64,000 nucleotides of DNA from Microbulbifer sp. GL-2 (GCF_007183175.1 NZ_AP019807.1:1429001-1493000); one strand, 5' to 3'. Positions 35,906 through 43,539 are shown, counted from the first letter of the stretch. The notes: generated from the sequence alone by a model not told the origin. Made by a program: numbers and translations.

Positions 35906-36565
35906 ATGTCAATTACCAAATTTGAAGCCCAACCACAGAAACTGAACTTTCGTTCCATACAATTTCTCACCAGTGCCCCCACCCTGACTGAGTGTCCGGA
36001 GGACTCAGGTGCCGAGGTGGCTTTTGCCGGCCGCTCCAACGCAGGCAAATCCAGCGCCATCAATGCCCTAACCGGCAACAACAAGCTTGCACGTACCTCC
36101 AAGACCCCTGGGCGTACACAGTTAATCAATTTCTTTAGCCTTTCCGAACAACAGCGGCTGGTGGACCTGCCGGGATACGGCTACGCCAAGGTGGCCCGAG
36201 CCATGAAGGATGAATGGCAACGCCACCTGGCCGAGTACCTGGAGCAACGCACCTGCCTGCGTGGCTTGGTATTGTTGATGGATATCCGCCAACCTCTCAA
36301 GGAGTTCGACCTGCATATGCTGACCTGGGCCGTTGAGGCGGGGCTACCAGTGCATATCCTTCTCACTAAGGCAGACAAATTGAAAAATGGCCCCGCTAAC
36401 AATGCACGATTTGCCGTGGAGAAAGCCATCAAAGAGCAGGGACTGGATCGCGGGGTTACCGTGCAGACTTTTTCTTCCACCAAGAAGGCAGGCCTGGACA
36501 AGCTGGAGCGCAAGCTGAACGTATGGCTAGCTCCCCGGGAGGAAGAAGCTCCCGCAGCGGAGTAA
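35906..36565 (+). CDS. engB: GTP-binding ribosome biogenesis protein EngB/YihA
   Basis: 219 aa TRAFAC GTPase with G1 AFAGRSNAGKSSAIN, G2 TPGRTQ, G3 VDLPGYGYAK and G4 LLTKADKL. YihA/YsxC proteins act in late 50S subunit assembly. It is convergent toward polA in the arrangement of E. coli (polA - spf - yihA) and Pseudomonas, but here about 3.5 kb of sequence, including sRNA-like units and five genes, separates the two. Confidence 0.95.
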   Translation: MSITKFEAQPQKLNFRSIQFLTSAPTLTECPEDSGAEVAFAGRSNAGKSSAINALTGNNKLARTSKTPGRTQLINFFSLSEQQRLVDLPGYGYAKVARAMKDEWQRHLAEYLEQRTCLRGLVLLMDIRQPLKEFDLHMLTWAVEAGLPVHILLTKADKLKNGPANNARFAVEKAIKEQGLDRGVTVQTFSSTKKAGLDKLERKLNVWLAPREEEAPAAE

Positions 36566-36580
36566 TCGCATAAATTGAAC

Positions 36581-36618
36581 GAGCCCTAATCCAGGGGACA
36601 AATTCCTGGAGCGGGCTC
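36581..36618. terminator. Stem-loop between convergent engB and small gene
   Basis: GAGCCC/GGGCTC (36581-36586, 36613-36618) and TCCAGG/CCTGGA (36590-36595, 36605-36610) form a two-part stem just after the engB stop. The T-tract is weak in both directions, so it is a candidate terminator only. Confidence 0.5.
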
Positions 36619-36730
36619 TTCACAACCGCAGCTTCCCTGGCTGGCTTTGCAGCGCTTTAAGATTATTTAAAAGGTCGTGAGAAGAGATCGTGGACTCAAT
36701 GGCCAACAAGTCCATACGAGACCACAGTTT

Positions 36731-36919
36731 TTACCCTCGCTTTGCAACAGGTAACAGGGCACGCAAAAGAATCTGTCGTAACTGTTGGTGCGCCCTCGGG
36801 GTTGGACAGTACAGCTCCTCAGCACAAAGATGACGCTGTGCGAGCAAGCTAACCAGAGTCTCTTCGCTAATTGCAACGGTTAACAGGCGCGAGGACCCAG
36901 CAGAATTTGAATGGGCCAT
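36731..36919 (-). CDS. Small protein, FagA-like (Fur-associated)
   Basis: 62 aa from ATG 36919, 4 bases after the stop of the upstream gene and preceded by GAGGAA, so probably translationally coupled. The block SEETLVSLLAQRHLCAEELYCPTPRAHQQLRQILLRALL looks like the small Pseudomonas Fur-associated protein family (LCAEDFxCxD pattern). The open frame continues to 37117, but that part overlaps the upstream gene and looks non-coding. FagA identity is from memory of the family, not a search. Confidence 0.55.
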   Translation of the reverse strand: MAHSNSAGSSRLLTVAISEETLVSLLAQRHLCAEELYCPTPRAHQQLRQILLRALLPVAKRG

Positions 36920-36923
36920 TTCC

Positions 36924-37382
36924 TCAGTGCAGGCGCTGGCTTGCTCCGCCACCCGTGAGGCGTTTACCCCCGGCAACTGCTGACACGTGCTCTCCGGTAC
37001 CATTTGGATAGAGGGCACTGATACAGTCAGCGGCAACCCGCTGTTTATCCCTATCTCCCAGCTGGCGGGCGAGTACCGAGCTGGCTCCGGCGAGGATGTA
37101 ATGGTGTAGTTTTTCATCGCCCTGCTCCCGGTAGGATTGCATTAAGCCAGCAGCGCTCTCGCTGAAACGCTGCGCCGATTCGGTATAGCTGGGCCACTGG
37201 CGCGTCAGCAACATACCCGCCACATCAAAAGCACACCCTAAATACGGGATTGCTTCAGAGTGATTGCCCTCCTCCGCCAGGAGCTTGCCTCGCTCAATCC
37301 AGTCCAACCACGCCATTTCTGCACGATCCTTGTTATCAACTAACCACTGGCGATGATTAGCACATAGGTAACGTAAATTCAC
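36924..37382 (-). CDS. Fur-controlled hypothetical protein (OrfX-like)
   Basis: 152 aa from GTG 37382 with AAGGGGG 5 bases upstream. Helical, TPR-like: WLDWIERGKLLAEEGNHSEAIPYLGCAFDVAGMLL and LHHYILAGASSVLARQLGD. It is similar to the small protein encoded between fumC and sodA in the Pseudomonas fagA-fumC-orfX-sodA operon, though neither fumC nor sodA is present here. A promoter overlapped by a Fur box lies 28-56 bases upstream. This suggests expression under iron limitation. Function unknown. Confidence 0.65.
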   Translation of the reverse strand: MNLRYLCANHRQWLVDNKDRAEMAWLDWIERGKLLAEEGNHSEAIPYLGCAFDVAGMLLTRQWPSYTESAQRFSESAAGLMQSYREQGDEKLHHYILAGASSVLARQLGDRDKQRVAADCISALYPNGTGEHVSAVAGGKRLTGGGASQRLH

Positions 37383-37409
37383 GGTAACCCCCTTGTTAGC
37401 ATTCGATTA

Positions 37410-37438
37410 ACAATAATGCGAACTATTATCATTTGCAA
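37410..37438 (-). promoter_or_regulatory. Sigma-70 promoter with Fur box
   Basis: On the minus strand TTGCAA (37433-37438), 17 bases, then TATTGT (37410-37415). A 19-base Fur box, GCAAATGATAATAGTTCGC (37418-37436), agrees with the consensus at 13 of 19 positions by my count and covers the spacer. Binding of Fur would block RNA polymerase, so the downstream pair should be repressed by iron. Confidence 0.6.
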
Positions 37439-37484
37439 GTAAGGCAAGAAGCTTTTTGCGCAAACCTGCAGAACATTTTCAAAT

Positions 37485-37580
37485 GATAAAAAAAGCCGGC
37501 AGATGGGGACTGCCGGCTAGGGGTCAGTGCCCTTGGGGTTGGGCACTTGCAGGCGCATCCAGGGGGACGGGTACGCCTGA
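37485..37580 (-). ncRNA. Candidate sRNA copy 1 (diverged, two CCCC-loop hairpins)
   Basis: Read on the minus strand there are two consecutive hairpins. The first has stem AGTGCCC/GGGCACT (37526-37532, 37541-37547) with loop AACCCCAA. The second has stem AGCCGGCAG/CTGCCGGCT (37494-37502, 37510-37518) with loop TCCCCAT, followed by TTTTTTT. This terminator has no protein gene just upstream, which implies a short transcript. It shares CCCCAA and a CCCC terminator loop with copies 2 and 3 but has no clear sigma-E promoter, so its 5' end is a guess. Confidence 0.45.
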
Positions 37581-37775
37581 GGGTTCCTCTCGATAACAAA
37601 CTCTTCGTACAGTTGAAGATTAGGCTGGCGCCGGGAGCATTCCCAACCACCAATCTACACCATCGAAAGAACGTGAATATTATGCTCACAATCATTTTTA
37701 TACCGGAAATAGATTCCAATCGCGCCAACAAATAGGAAACCAATTGAAAAAAATTCCGCAAAAAATATGGCAGGC

Positions 37776-37851
37776 AAAAAAAACCCCGGAGTTGGGGACA
37801 ATCCGGGGTTAAAAAGCTGAACGCTTTGGGGTTAGGGAGCAACAATGATCT
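37776..37851 (-). ncRNA. Candidate sRNA copy 2 (ErsA/Spot42-locus family)
   Basis: About 76 nt. It begins AGATCATTGTTGCTCCC, has a CCCCAA patch, and ends in a 9-bp stem AACCCCGGA/TCCGGGGTT with loop TTGTCCCCAAC and eight Ts. A sigma-E-like promoter lies correctly upstream. The layout and much of the sequence match copy 3 at 39845-39926. It lies downstream of the PRPP-synthetase-like gene on the same strand, but with its own promoter. Two exposed CCCC patches would suit base-pairing with Shine-Dalgarno-like GGGG/GGAG sequences. Confidence 0.65.
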
Positions 37852-37857
37852 GTACTT

Positions 37858-37885
37858 TTTGATACACCGGTGCCCCCGTTTGTTC
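37858..37885 (-). promoter_or_regulatory. Sigma-E (RpoE/AlgU)-like promoter of sRNA copy 2
   Basis: GGAACAA with GAACAA at 37880-37885, 17-base spacer, TCAAA at 37858-37862 on the minus strand. The consensus is GAACTT-N16/17-TCtgA. The expected start is near 37851. Confidence 0.55.
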
Positions 37886-38001
37886 CCAGGGTTTAAGTAA
37901 ATAAATGTAAACGGCGGGCTATTTGTAGAAAATTACGCCAGCAATTCAGCGGGGTGGCCGCCAACATCACACTTGGCCCTATTTTCAACATCCCGAGACT
38001 A

Positions 38002-38970
38002 TCAGATGGTCAACTCGCTTACCGGTCCAGAATCGTGCAGACGGCGAATCGCCTCAGCAATCAACGGAGCACAATCCAGTAGTTCAAAATTCCCAGACAA
38101 ATTTTCCTGAGGTAATGAATTGGTCACCGCTATGCACTCTACGGGCAGCCTCGCCAGATCTGCCTGCGCATTGCCACTGAACTGGCCGTGACTGATAAGT
38201 GCCAGTAATCGTTCCGCCCCGGCATTCTGTGCCGCGCGTACGGCGTGACATAGAGTCGCGCCACTGGCAATCAGGTCATCCACGATCACTACTACAGCAC
38301 CGGAAACCGCGCCAACCAAGGTGCCGCCACTCAATTGTTCTCCTCGCCGGTATTTCTCCACAAATGCCCTGCCGATCGGACGCTGCAAGCGCTCACCCAG
38401 TACCTTACGCAACTTTTCCGCCCTCTTGATACCTCCTTCATCCGGTGACAACACCACAATTGGCCGCTTTTCAGAGGACAGGCGCACCGCAGCAAAATCC
38501 AGCATTAATGGCTCAGCCAATAAATGTACAGTGCGGCAGCGAAAGGCATTCTCAAAAGTAGACAGATTGTGGGCATCCAGGGTCACCACTGTGTCGGTGC
38601 CCACCGCCTCCAGCAGACTGGCCAGGTATCGAGTGGGCAGCGCATCGCGCAGTTTGGTGCGCCTGTCCTTGCGCCCATAACAAAGGTAGGGCATCACGGC
38701 AGTAACGCGCTCGGCACCAGCATCTCGCAGAGCGCCAATGAAAAACAGACTGCGCAGCAGTTTCTCATCCACGCTGCTCTTAGAATCTACATATAAGGAT
38801 TGCACCAGGAATACGTCGGCCCCCTCCACATCATCCAAAGGGCGCAGCTTATGCTCGCCATCGGCGAAGTAGCACTCCTCATGTTGAGCCAGGGGTTCCC
38901 CCAGGGCCGCTGCAACGCGCCCGCCGAAATCGGCACCGACATCCAGGCTGAAGAGTTTTAGACGGCTCAT
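38002..38970 (-). CDS. Ribose-phosphate pyrophosphokinase paralogue
   Basis: 322 aa. The order is PRPP-synthetase-like: FADGEHKLRP near residue 37, PYLCYGRKDRR, VTLDAHN, and the PRPP-binding loop VVIVDDLIASGATLCHA near residue 228. The usual flexible-loop sequence is changed to FVEKYRRGEQLSGG, so this is not the housekeeping Prs (whose gene normally lies near ispE). Such paralogues often sit with a phosphorylase or phosphoribosyltransferase in nucleoside salvage; here it overlaps by 4 bases a gene for a small alpha/beta-hydrolase. It should make or use PRPP, but the substrate is unproven. Confidence 0.8.
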   Translation of the reverse strand: MSRLKLFSLDVGADFGGRVAAALGEPLAQHEECYFADGEHKLRPLDDVEGADVFLVQSLYVDSKSSVDEKLLRSLFFIGALRDAGAERVTAVMPYLCYGRKDRRTKLRDALPTRYLASLLEAVGTDTVVTLDAHNLSTFENAFRCRTVHLLAEPLMLDFAAVRLSSEKRPIVVLSPDEGGIKRAEKLRKVLGERLQRPIGRAFVEKYRRGEQLSGGTLVGAVSGAVVVIVDDLIASGATLCHAVRAAQNAGAERLLALISHGQFSGNAQADLARLPVECIAVTNSLPQENLSGNFELLDCAPLIAEAIRRLHDSGPVSELTI

Positions 38971-39611
38971 AGCAGGTTCGTACGAAACCAGCGAATAGTA
39001 AGGTGTACCACCTCTTCCATGGCCCCAGGCTCCTCAAACAGATGACCGGCATGGGGAATAATTTGCAGTCGGGGACCATTTACCATGTGGGTCAAGGCCT
39101 CTTTATTTACTTCCAGCACCTGTTTGTCATCGCCACCAACCATCAACAGTGTCGGGGCCTTTACCAGTGGCAAGTCTGTTCCAGCCAGATCCGGTCGACC
39201 ACCACGGGAAACCACAGCGCCCACCAGTGATGGTCGCTCAGCAGCTGCGACCAGAGCAGCCGCAGCTCCGGTACTGGCACCAAAAAGGCCTATCGTCAGG
39301 TGCCCAGTACTCTCTTCCCGCGCGGCCCAGTCGAGAACATCCACCAGGCGCCGAGCGCTCAGGTCAATATCAAAGCGATACTCGCAGGTGGAGGCATCGG
39401 CACGACTTTCATCGGCGCTCAACAGATCAAATAGCAAGGTGGCAAAACCGGCATCATTCAGCCGGCTGGCTACGGTCAGATTACGCGGACTGGTCCGGTT
39501 GCTGCCACTGCCATGGGCAAATACCACCAGTGCCTGCGCGCCCTGGGGCAGGGTGAGCGAGGCGCCCAAAGTGATATCCTCCGCGGCCAGCGCTATGGCT
39601 CGGCTCTGCAT
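38967..39611 (-). CDS. Alpha/beta hydrolase (dienelactone hydrolase-like)
   Basis: 214 aa. VVFAHGSGSNRTSPRN (oxyanion region), nucleophile elbow GLFGASTGAAAAL (G-x-S-x-G with Ser), the acid in MVGGDDKQVL and a final HAGHLFEEPG His give a full triad. The same domain is often found fused to, or next to, a phosphoribosyltransferase. It overlaps the PRPP-synthetase-like gene (ATGA), so the two proteins probably act together. Substrate unknown. Confidence 0.85.
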   Translation of the reverse strand: MQSRAIALAAEDITLGASLTLPQGAQALVVFAHGSGSNRTSPRNLTVASRLNDAGFATLLFDLLSADESRADASTCEYRFDIDLSARRLVDVLDWAAREESTGHLTIGLFGASTGAAAALVAAAERPSLVGAVVSRGGRPDLAGTDLPLVKAPTLLMVGGDDKQVLEVNKEALTHMVNGPRLQIIPHAGHLFEEPGAMEEVVHLTIRWFRTNLL

Positions 39612-39844
39612 CCATTGCCCTCCCGGCGGACAGTTGGCCCGGCCCAGGTCGCACCGCCTCCAGGGGATCAGCGTATCTCAGGGAGAGAGTGCCAGCGGGA
39701 ACCAGAACGAATAAATTCTCTGTAGTGCTCAGACTAGACCAGTTGAACGCCAGCGGGTCCGCTAGCCAAAGTCATGTCGCTTAAACCATGGAGAATTCCG
39801 CAGAGCAGGGGAAGAGGGAGGGGAAAACGTATATCTCTAAGGGC

Positions 39845-39926
39845 AAAAAAAATGCCCCGGACTTGGGGGAGTACCGGGGCAAACATCTGACTTCCTTGGG
39901 GGATGATGACGCATTCCAACGATCTT
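39845..39926 (-). ncRNA. Candidate sRNA copy 3, at the Spot42/ErsA locus
   Basis: About 82 nt. The 5' end AAGATCGTTGGAATGCG resembles AGATCATTG of copy 2. Then follow CATCCCCCAAGG, and a terminator stem TGCCCCGG/CCGGGGCA with a CCCCCA loop and eight Ts. It lies about 100 bases after the polA terminator, on the polA strand, with engB convergent further on: the same context as spf in E. coli and ersA in P. aeruginosa. A sigma-E-like promoter precedes it; ErsA is known to be AlgU/RpoE-dependent. Strong candidate for an ErsA homologue or analogue. Confidence 0.7.
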
Positions 39927-39932
39927 GCCTTT

Positions 39933-39959
39933 TTAGAGAGGCTGTCGCCGGAACAGTTC
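39933..39959 (-). promoter_or_regulatory. Sigma-E (RpoE/AlgU)-like promoter of sRNA copy 3
   Basis: On the minus strand GGAACTG (GAACTG at 39954-39959), 16 bases, TCTAA (39933-39937). This is close to the AlgU/RpoE consensus GAACTT-N16/17-TCtgA and would start transcription near 39926. Confidence 0.6.
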
Positions 39960-40023
39960 CACGAATTTGCGTAAAGATCGTAAAAACGTCGATCAAAATA
40001 CGAAAATTGGCGCCATATTCGTC

Positions 40024-40067
40024 AAAAAACCCCTGCTGCAACCGTTCAGCTAAAAACGGGCGCAGCA
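40024..40067 (-). terminator. Rho-independent terminator of polA
   Basis: TGCTGCGCCCG (plus 40057-40067 reversed) pairs with CGGTTGCAGCA (40034-40044 reversed) with one mismatch and one wobble; on the minus strand GGGGTTTTTT follows. It separates polA from the sRNA downstream. Confidence 0.75.
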
Positions 40068-40108
40068 ATGAGCCGAACCCATGGCGTTAAAGTGATTTTC
40101 ACCAACAA

Positions 40109-42847
40109 TTAGTGGGCTTCATCCCAACTCTTGCCCCGGCCGAGATCAACTATCAGAGGCACATGTAACTTTGCAGCGCCCTGCATCAGGTCCACCAGAC
40201 CATTAGCCACAACTTCAATTTCTTCTTTGGGCACTTCAAGCACCAATTCATCGTGCACCTGCATAATTAACTTACTGGTCAGTTTCTGTTCTATAAGCCA
40301 AGCATCCACGGCGATCATGGCGCGCTTGATAATGTCCGCGGCAGTACCCTGCATAGGCGCATTAATCGCGGTGCGCTCGGCTGCCTGGCGCTGCATACCA
40401 TTGCGCGAATTAATTTCCGGAAGATACAGACGGCGGCCGAACAAGGTTTCCACATAGCCTTTTTCCGCAGCCTGAGCCCGAGTATCTTCCATATAACGCA
40501 ATACACCGGGATAGCGCTCAAAATAACGATCGATATAAGTCTGTGCATCGGCGCGTGGGATATCCAGCTGCTTTGCCAGGCCAAAAGCCGACATACCATA
40601 GATCAGGCCAAAGTTGATGGCTTTGGCGCGACGGCGCTGTTCATCGCTGACTTCACCCTGTGGCACCTCAAATACCTCTGCAGCCGTGGCCCGGTGGATA
40701 TCTGCGCCGTGGGCAAATGCATCAACCAGCCCCGTGTCGCCGGACAAATGCGCCATGATGCGCAGTTCAATCTGCGAATAGTCTGCGGCAATTATCTCAC
40801 TGCCACCATTAACACGCGGGTCGGCAGTAAAAGCGCAGCGAATTCGGCGCCCCTCATCGGTGCGGATGGGGATATTCTGCAGATTGGGATCACTGGAAGA
40901 CAGGCGTCCAGTCGCCGCCACCGCTTGATGGTAGGAAGTGTGTACGCGGCCGCTAGCCGGGTCTATCATCTTCGGTAGCTTGTCGGTATAGGTATTTTTC
41001 AACTTGGCCAGACCGCGGTACTGCATGATAAGGGCCGGCAGCTCGTGCTTGTGGGCCAGCTCCTGCAACACCGCTTCCGCTGTAGAAGGTGCGCCTTTGG
41101 GAGTCTTTTTAATCACCGGGATCTGCAGTTTCTCAAACAGGATGGCGCCCAATTGCTTGGTGGAGCCCAGGTTGAATTCCTCACCGGCCACCTCGTAGGC
41201 TTTCTGCTCCAGTGCACGCATTTTCTGTTCAAGCTCAGTGCTTTGCTCCGCGAGCATTTTAGCGTCTATGTAGGCGCCGTTGCGTTCCATTCGCGCAAGT
41301 ACCGGCAGCAGTGGCATCTCGATCTCATCAAGCACTTTTACCAAGGTCGGTTCCCGCTCCAGGCGCGCACTCAGTTCATTGTGCAGACGCAAGGTAATAT
41401 CGGCATCCTCGGCAGCGTAGGGACCAGCCTTGTCCATTTCAATCTGATTGAAAGTGAGCTGCTTGACACCTTTTCCAGCGATATCCTCGAAGTGCACCGT
41501 GTGCTCTCCTAAGTATTTAACCGCCAGGCTATCCATATCGTGGCGGCTGCCGGTGCTGTCGAGTACATAGGACTCCAACATGGTATCCCGTGCGATTCCG
41601 CGTAATTCAATACCGTAATTGGCCAGAATATGGCTGTCATATTTCAGGTTCTGCCCCACCTTTTTCTGCTTGTCATCCTCCAGCAGTGGCTTCAGCTTCT
41701 GCAGCACCTGTTCAAATGGCAACTGCTCCGGTGCACCCATATAGTCATGGGCCAAAGGCACATAGGCGGCCAGGTAGGGCTCTACAGCGAAAGACACCCC
41801 CACCAGTTTTGCCTGCATGTAGTTGAGACTGGTGGTCTCGGTATCAAAAGCAAAGATATCCGCGTCTTTCAGTTGCTGCAGCCAGGCATCAAATTCCGAC
41901 ATCTCTGTCACTATGACGTAATCCCGCTCGACGGCCTCGGCCATAGCCTCGTCAGCCTCTTCAGTGGTCAGCTCTTCCAGCCAGCCGCGGAATTCATTTT
42001 GCGTAAACAGCTCAATCAACGCTTCGATATTAGGCTCAGCATTGTGCAGATCCTGGGGGTGGTAAGGCATTTCCACATCGGTTTTGATAGTGGCAAGTTT
42101 GTAGGAAAGTTCTGCCGCATCGCGGTGTTCAGCCATTTTCTTGCCGAGGGTCTTAGACCCGCGGAAACCGAGAGGCGCTATAGTATCCAGATCTGTATAG
42201 ATTTCCTTAAGGCTACCGAGATTCTGCAGCAGCGCCAGCGCGGTCTTTTCACCCACACCCGGAACCCCGGGAATGTTGTCCGACTTGTCGCCCATCAGGG
42301 CGAGAAAGTCGATAATCAATTCCGGCCCAACACCAAACTTCTTTACCACTCCTTCGCTATCCATCTCGGTATTGGACATAGTATTGACCAAGGTGACTCC
42401 GGGCCGTACCAACTGCGCCATATCCTTGTCACCGGTGGAAATAATCACTTCCTTGCCCTTACGCTGGGCCTCAAGAGCCAGGGTGCCGATAACATCATCC
42501 GCCTCAACACCATCCACCACCAGGCGTGGTAACCCCATGGCATCAATAATGTCGTGGATAGGCTGGATCTGCTCGCGCAGGTCATCGGGCATTGGTGGGC
42601 GATGGGATTTATATTCGGCAAACATTTCATCGCGAAAAGTCTTGCCCTTGGCATCAAACACCACTACCACAGGGCTGTCCGGGTGCTCCTTCAAGTGACG
42701 GCGCAACATACTGATCACCCCGCGTACCGCACCAGTGGGTCTGCCCTGGCTGGTGGTCAGTGGCGGCAGGGCGTGAAAAGCGCGGTAAAGGTAGGAGGAG
42801 CCATCCACCAGGATCAGCGGAGCGGCATTGGTGTCTTTTTTACTCAT
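40109..42847 (-). CDS. polA: DNA polymerase I
   Basis: 912 aa, full length for the family. Three domains in order: 5'-3' exonuclease (LVDGSSYLYRAFHALPPL, VEADDVIGTLA, STGDKDMAQLV), 3'-5' exonuclease (FAFDTETTSLNYMQA, with acidic catalytic residues) and polymerase (AADYSQIELRIMAHLSGD, RRAKAINFGLIYGMSAFGL, MQVHDELVLEVP). Functions in Okazaki fragment maturation and repair. It is a single gene with its own terminator. The long plus-strand open frames inside it are shadows. Confidence 0.98.
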   Translation of the reverse strand: MSKKDTNAAPLILVDGSSYLYRAFHALPPLTTSQGRPTGAVRGVISMLRRHLKEHPDSPVVVVFDAKGKTFRDEMFAEYKSHRPPMPDDLREQIQPIHDIIDAMGLPRLVVDGVEADDVIGTLALEAQRKGKEVIISTGDKDMAQLVRPGVTLVNTMSNTEMDSEGVVKKFGVGPELIIDFLALMGDKSDNIPGVPGVGEKTALALLQNLGSLKEIYTDLDTIAPLGFRGSKTLGKKMAEHRDAAELSYKLATIKTDVEMPYHPQDLHNAEPNIEALIELFTQNEFRGWLEELTTEEADEAMAEAVERDYVIVTEMSEFDAWLQQLKDADIFAFDTETTSLNYMQAKLVGVSFAVEPYLAAYVPLAHDYMGAPEQLPFEQVLQKLKPLLEDDKQKKVGQNLKYDSHILANYGIELRGIARDTMLESYVLDSTGSRHDMDSLAVKYLGEHTVHFEDIAGKGVKQLTFNQIEMDKAGPYAAEDADITLRLHNELSARLEREPTLVKVLDEIEMPLLPVLARMERNGAYIDAKMLAEQSTELEQKMRALEQKAYEVAGEEFNLGSTKQLGAILFEKLQIPVIKKTPKGAPSTAEAVLQELAHKHELPALIMQYRGLAKLKNTYTDKLPKMIDPASGRVHTSYHQAVAATGRLSSSDPNLQNIPIRTDEGRRIRCAFTADPRVNGGSEIIAADYSQIELRIMAHLSGDTGLVDAFAHGADIHRATAAEVFEVPQGEVSDEQRRRAKAINFGLIYGMSAFGLAKQLDIPRADAQTYIDRYFERYPGVLRYMEDTRAQAAEKGYVETLFGRRLYLPEINSRNGMQRQAAERTAINAPMQGTAADIIKRAMIAVDAWLIEQKLTSKLIMQVHDELVLEVPKEEIEVVANGLVDLMQGAAKLHVPLIVDLGRGKSWDEAH

Positions 42848-43195
42848 AGATTACGGAATTCTTGCTTAGTTGGGCGCTCAACGCGCGGGGCAGGCCGATA
42901 GGATAACGCCCTTCACGCATTTTTTCCGCCTATCAAAATCCTGCATGGTTAATTGCTATCGCTGGGCCCGATTTCGGGCACTTTGCACTAAAGCCAACTC
43001 ACCTTAACGCCGTGCCGATAACTATCGGCGCAGCAACCACACCAAACCTTCAGGCTTGTCTACGCTTGCCGGTAGCGACTTCACCATTCGCTTACTCCCC
43101 GGGAACCTTCAGTGACTGGCTGCCCCCAGGCAGCACAGGGCCCTTTTTATCCCGGAAACAGTACCCATCAGATGTTTAAAGGAAGGATTCTAACT
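42848..43195. other. 348-base interval between divergent polA and secreted protein gene
   Basis: No gene seen. It should carry the polA promoter and that of the gene at 43196. Two small dyads are visible: GCCCGATTTCGGGC (42966-42979) and GCCGAT-AACT-ATCGGC (43014-43029). Their role is unknown. Confidence 0.4.
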
Positions 43196-43492
43196 ATGAG
43201 AGGAGTGATGTACGCCGCTCTTGTGCTTGCCGCCCACACCCTGGCTACCCCGGCTGGTGCGGTTTCGGCCTGTGAAACAGAGAAGGCCCAAAAGACAAAC
43301 TCTGCCGCAGCGGTCTTTTCGCACTCGCCTAACCACGAATTAATGCTGGAGGAAGCGACAAAGGAACAGGAAAAAACCCTACTCAAACGCCAGATGCGCC
43401 AACTGGAAAAATTACGCGAACAGGCAGAACGCGAAGCAGTACGTGCGGAAAAATTACAACAACTAAAAAGCAATACCAGTAGTGCTGGTTAA
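43196..43492 (+). CDS. Small secreted coiled-coil protein
   Basis: 98 aa from ATG 43196, chosen for GGAAGGA 8 bases upstream and a signal peptide (MRGVMYAALVLAAHTLATPAGA). The mature part is a charged helix (EEATKEQEKTLLKRQMRQLEKLREQAEREAVRAEKLQQL), probably a coiled coil. No family recognised. A GC-rich stem-loop follows at 43511-43539. Confidence 0.6.
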   Translation: MRGVMYAALVLAAHTLATPAGAVSACETEKAQKTNSAAAVFSHSPNHELMLEEATKEQEKTLLKRQMRQLEKLREQAEREAVRAEKLQQLKSNTSSAG

Positions 43493-43510
43493 TCGCCGCC
43501 GGTAACATCC

Positions 43511-43539
43511 CCCGCCCAGTGGACTTTCCGTTGGGCGGG
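43511..43539. terminator. Stem-loop between convergent genes
   Basis: CCCGCCCA and TGGGCGGG form an 8-bp stem with a 13-base loop, located between the coiled-coil gene (plus) and znuA (minus). The following TTGTCC is a poor T-tract, so this is a candidate terminator. Confidence 0.5.

Larger units (their letters stand above)
37383..38001. other. 619-base gene-free interval with sRNA-like units and Fur promoter
   Basis: No protein gene is convincing here. From right to left it holds the 3' flank of the PRPP-synthetase-like gene, a sigma-E-like promoter and sRNA copy 2, sRNA copy 1, and the Fur-controlled promoter of the gene at 37382. A 138-codon minus-strand open frame (37429-37845) runs across both sRNA units and lacks protein-like composition. 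Confidence 0.6.
39612..40108. other. 497-base gene-free interval downstream of polA
   Basis: It contains the polA terminator (40024-40067), a sigma-E-like promoter and sRNA copy 3, all reading on the minus strand, then about 230 bases with no feature I can support before the hydrolase start. The interval occupies the place of spf (Spot 42) in E. coli and ersA in Pseudomonas. Confidence 0.6.

Noticed and set aside
36920..37117. N-terminal extension of the small FagA-like protein
   Set aside because: It overlaps the upstream gene in another frame and lacks protein-like pattern; ATG 36919 directly after the upstream stop with GAGGAA is more likely. A frameshifted single gene was considered, but both parts have proper starts and stops.
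37485..37851. Reading the GGGGA loops on the plus strand as CsrA/RsmA-binding sRNA
   Set aside because: On the plus strand the stems are preceded by A-tracts and lack a T-tract after them; terminators and sigma-E-like promoters both point to the minus strand.
41630..42532. Long plus-strand open frame (300 codons) inside polA
   Set aside because: It is antisense to a full-length, motif-complete polA and has no signal, domain or ribosome site of its own.
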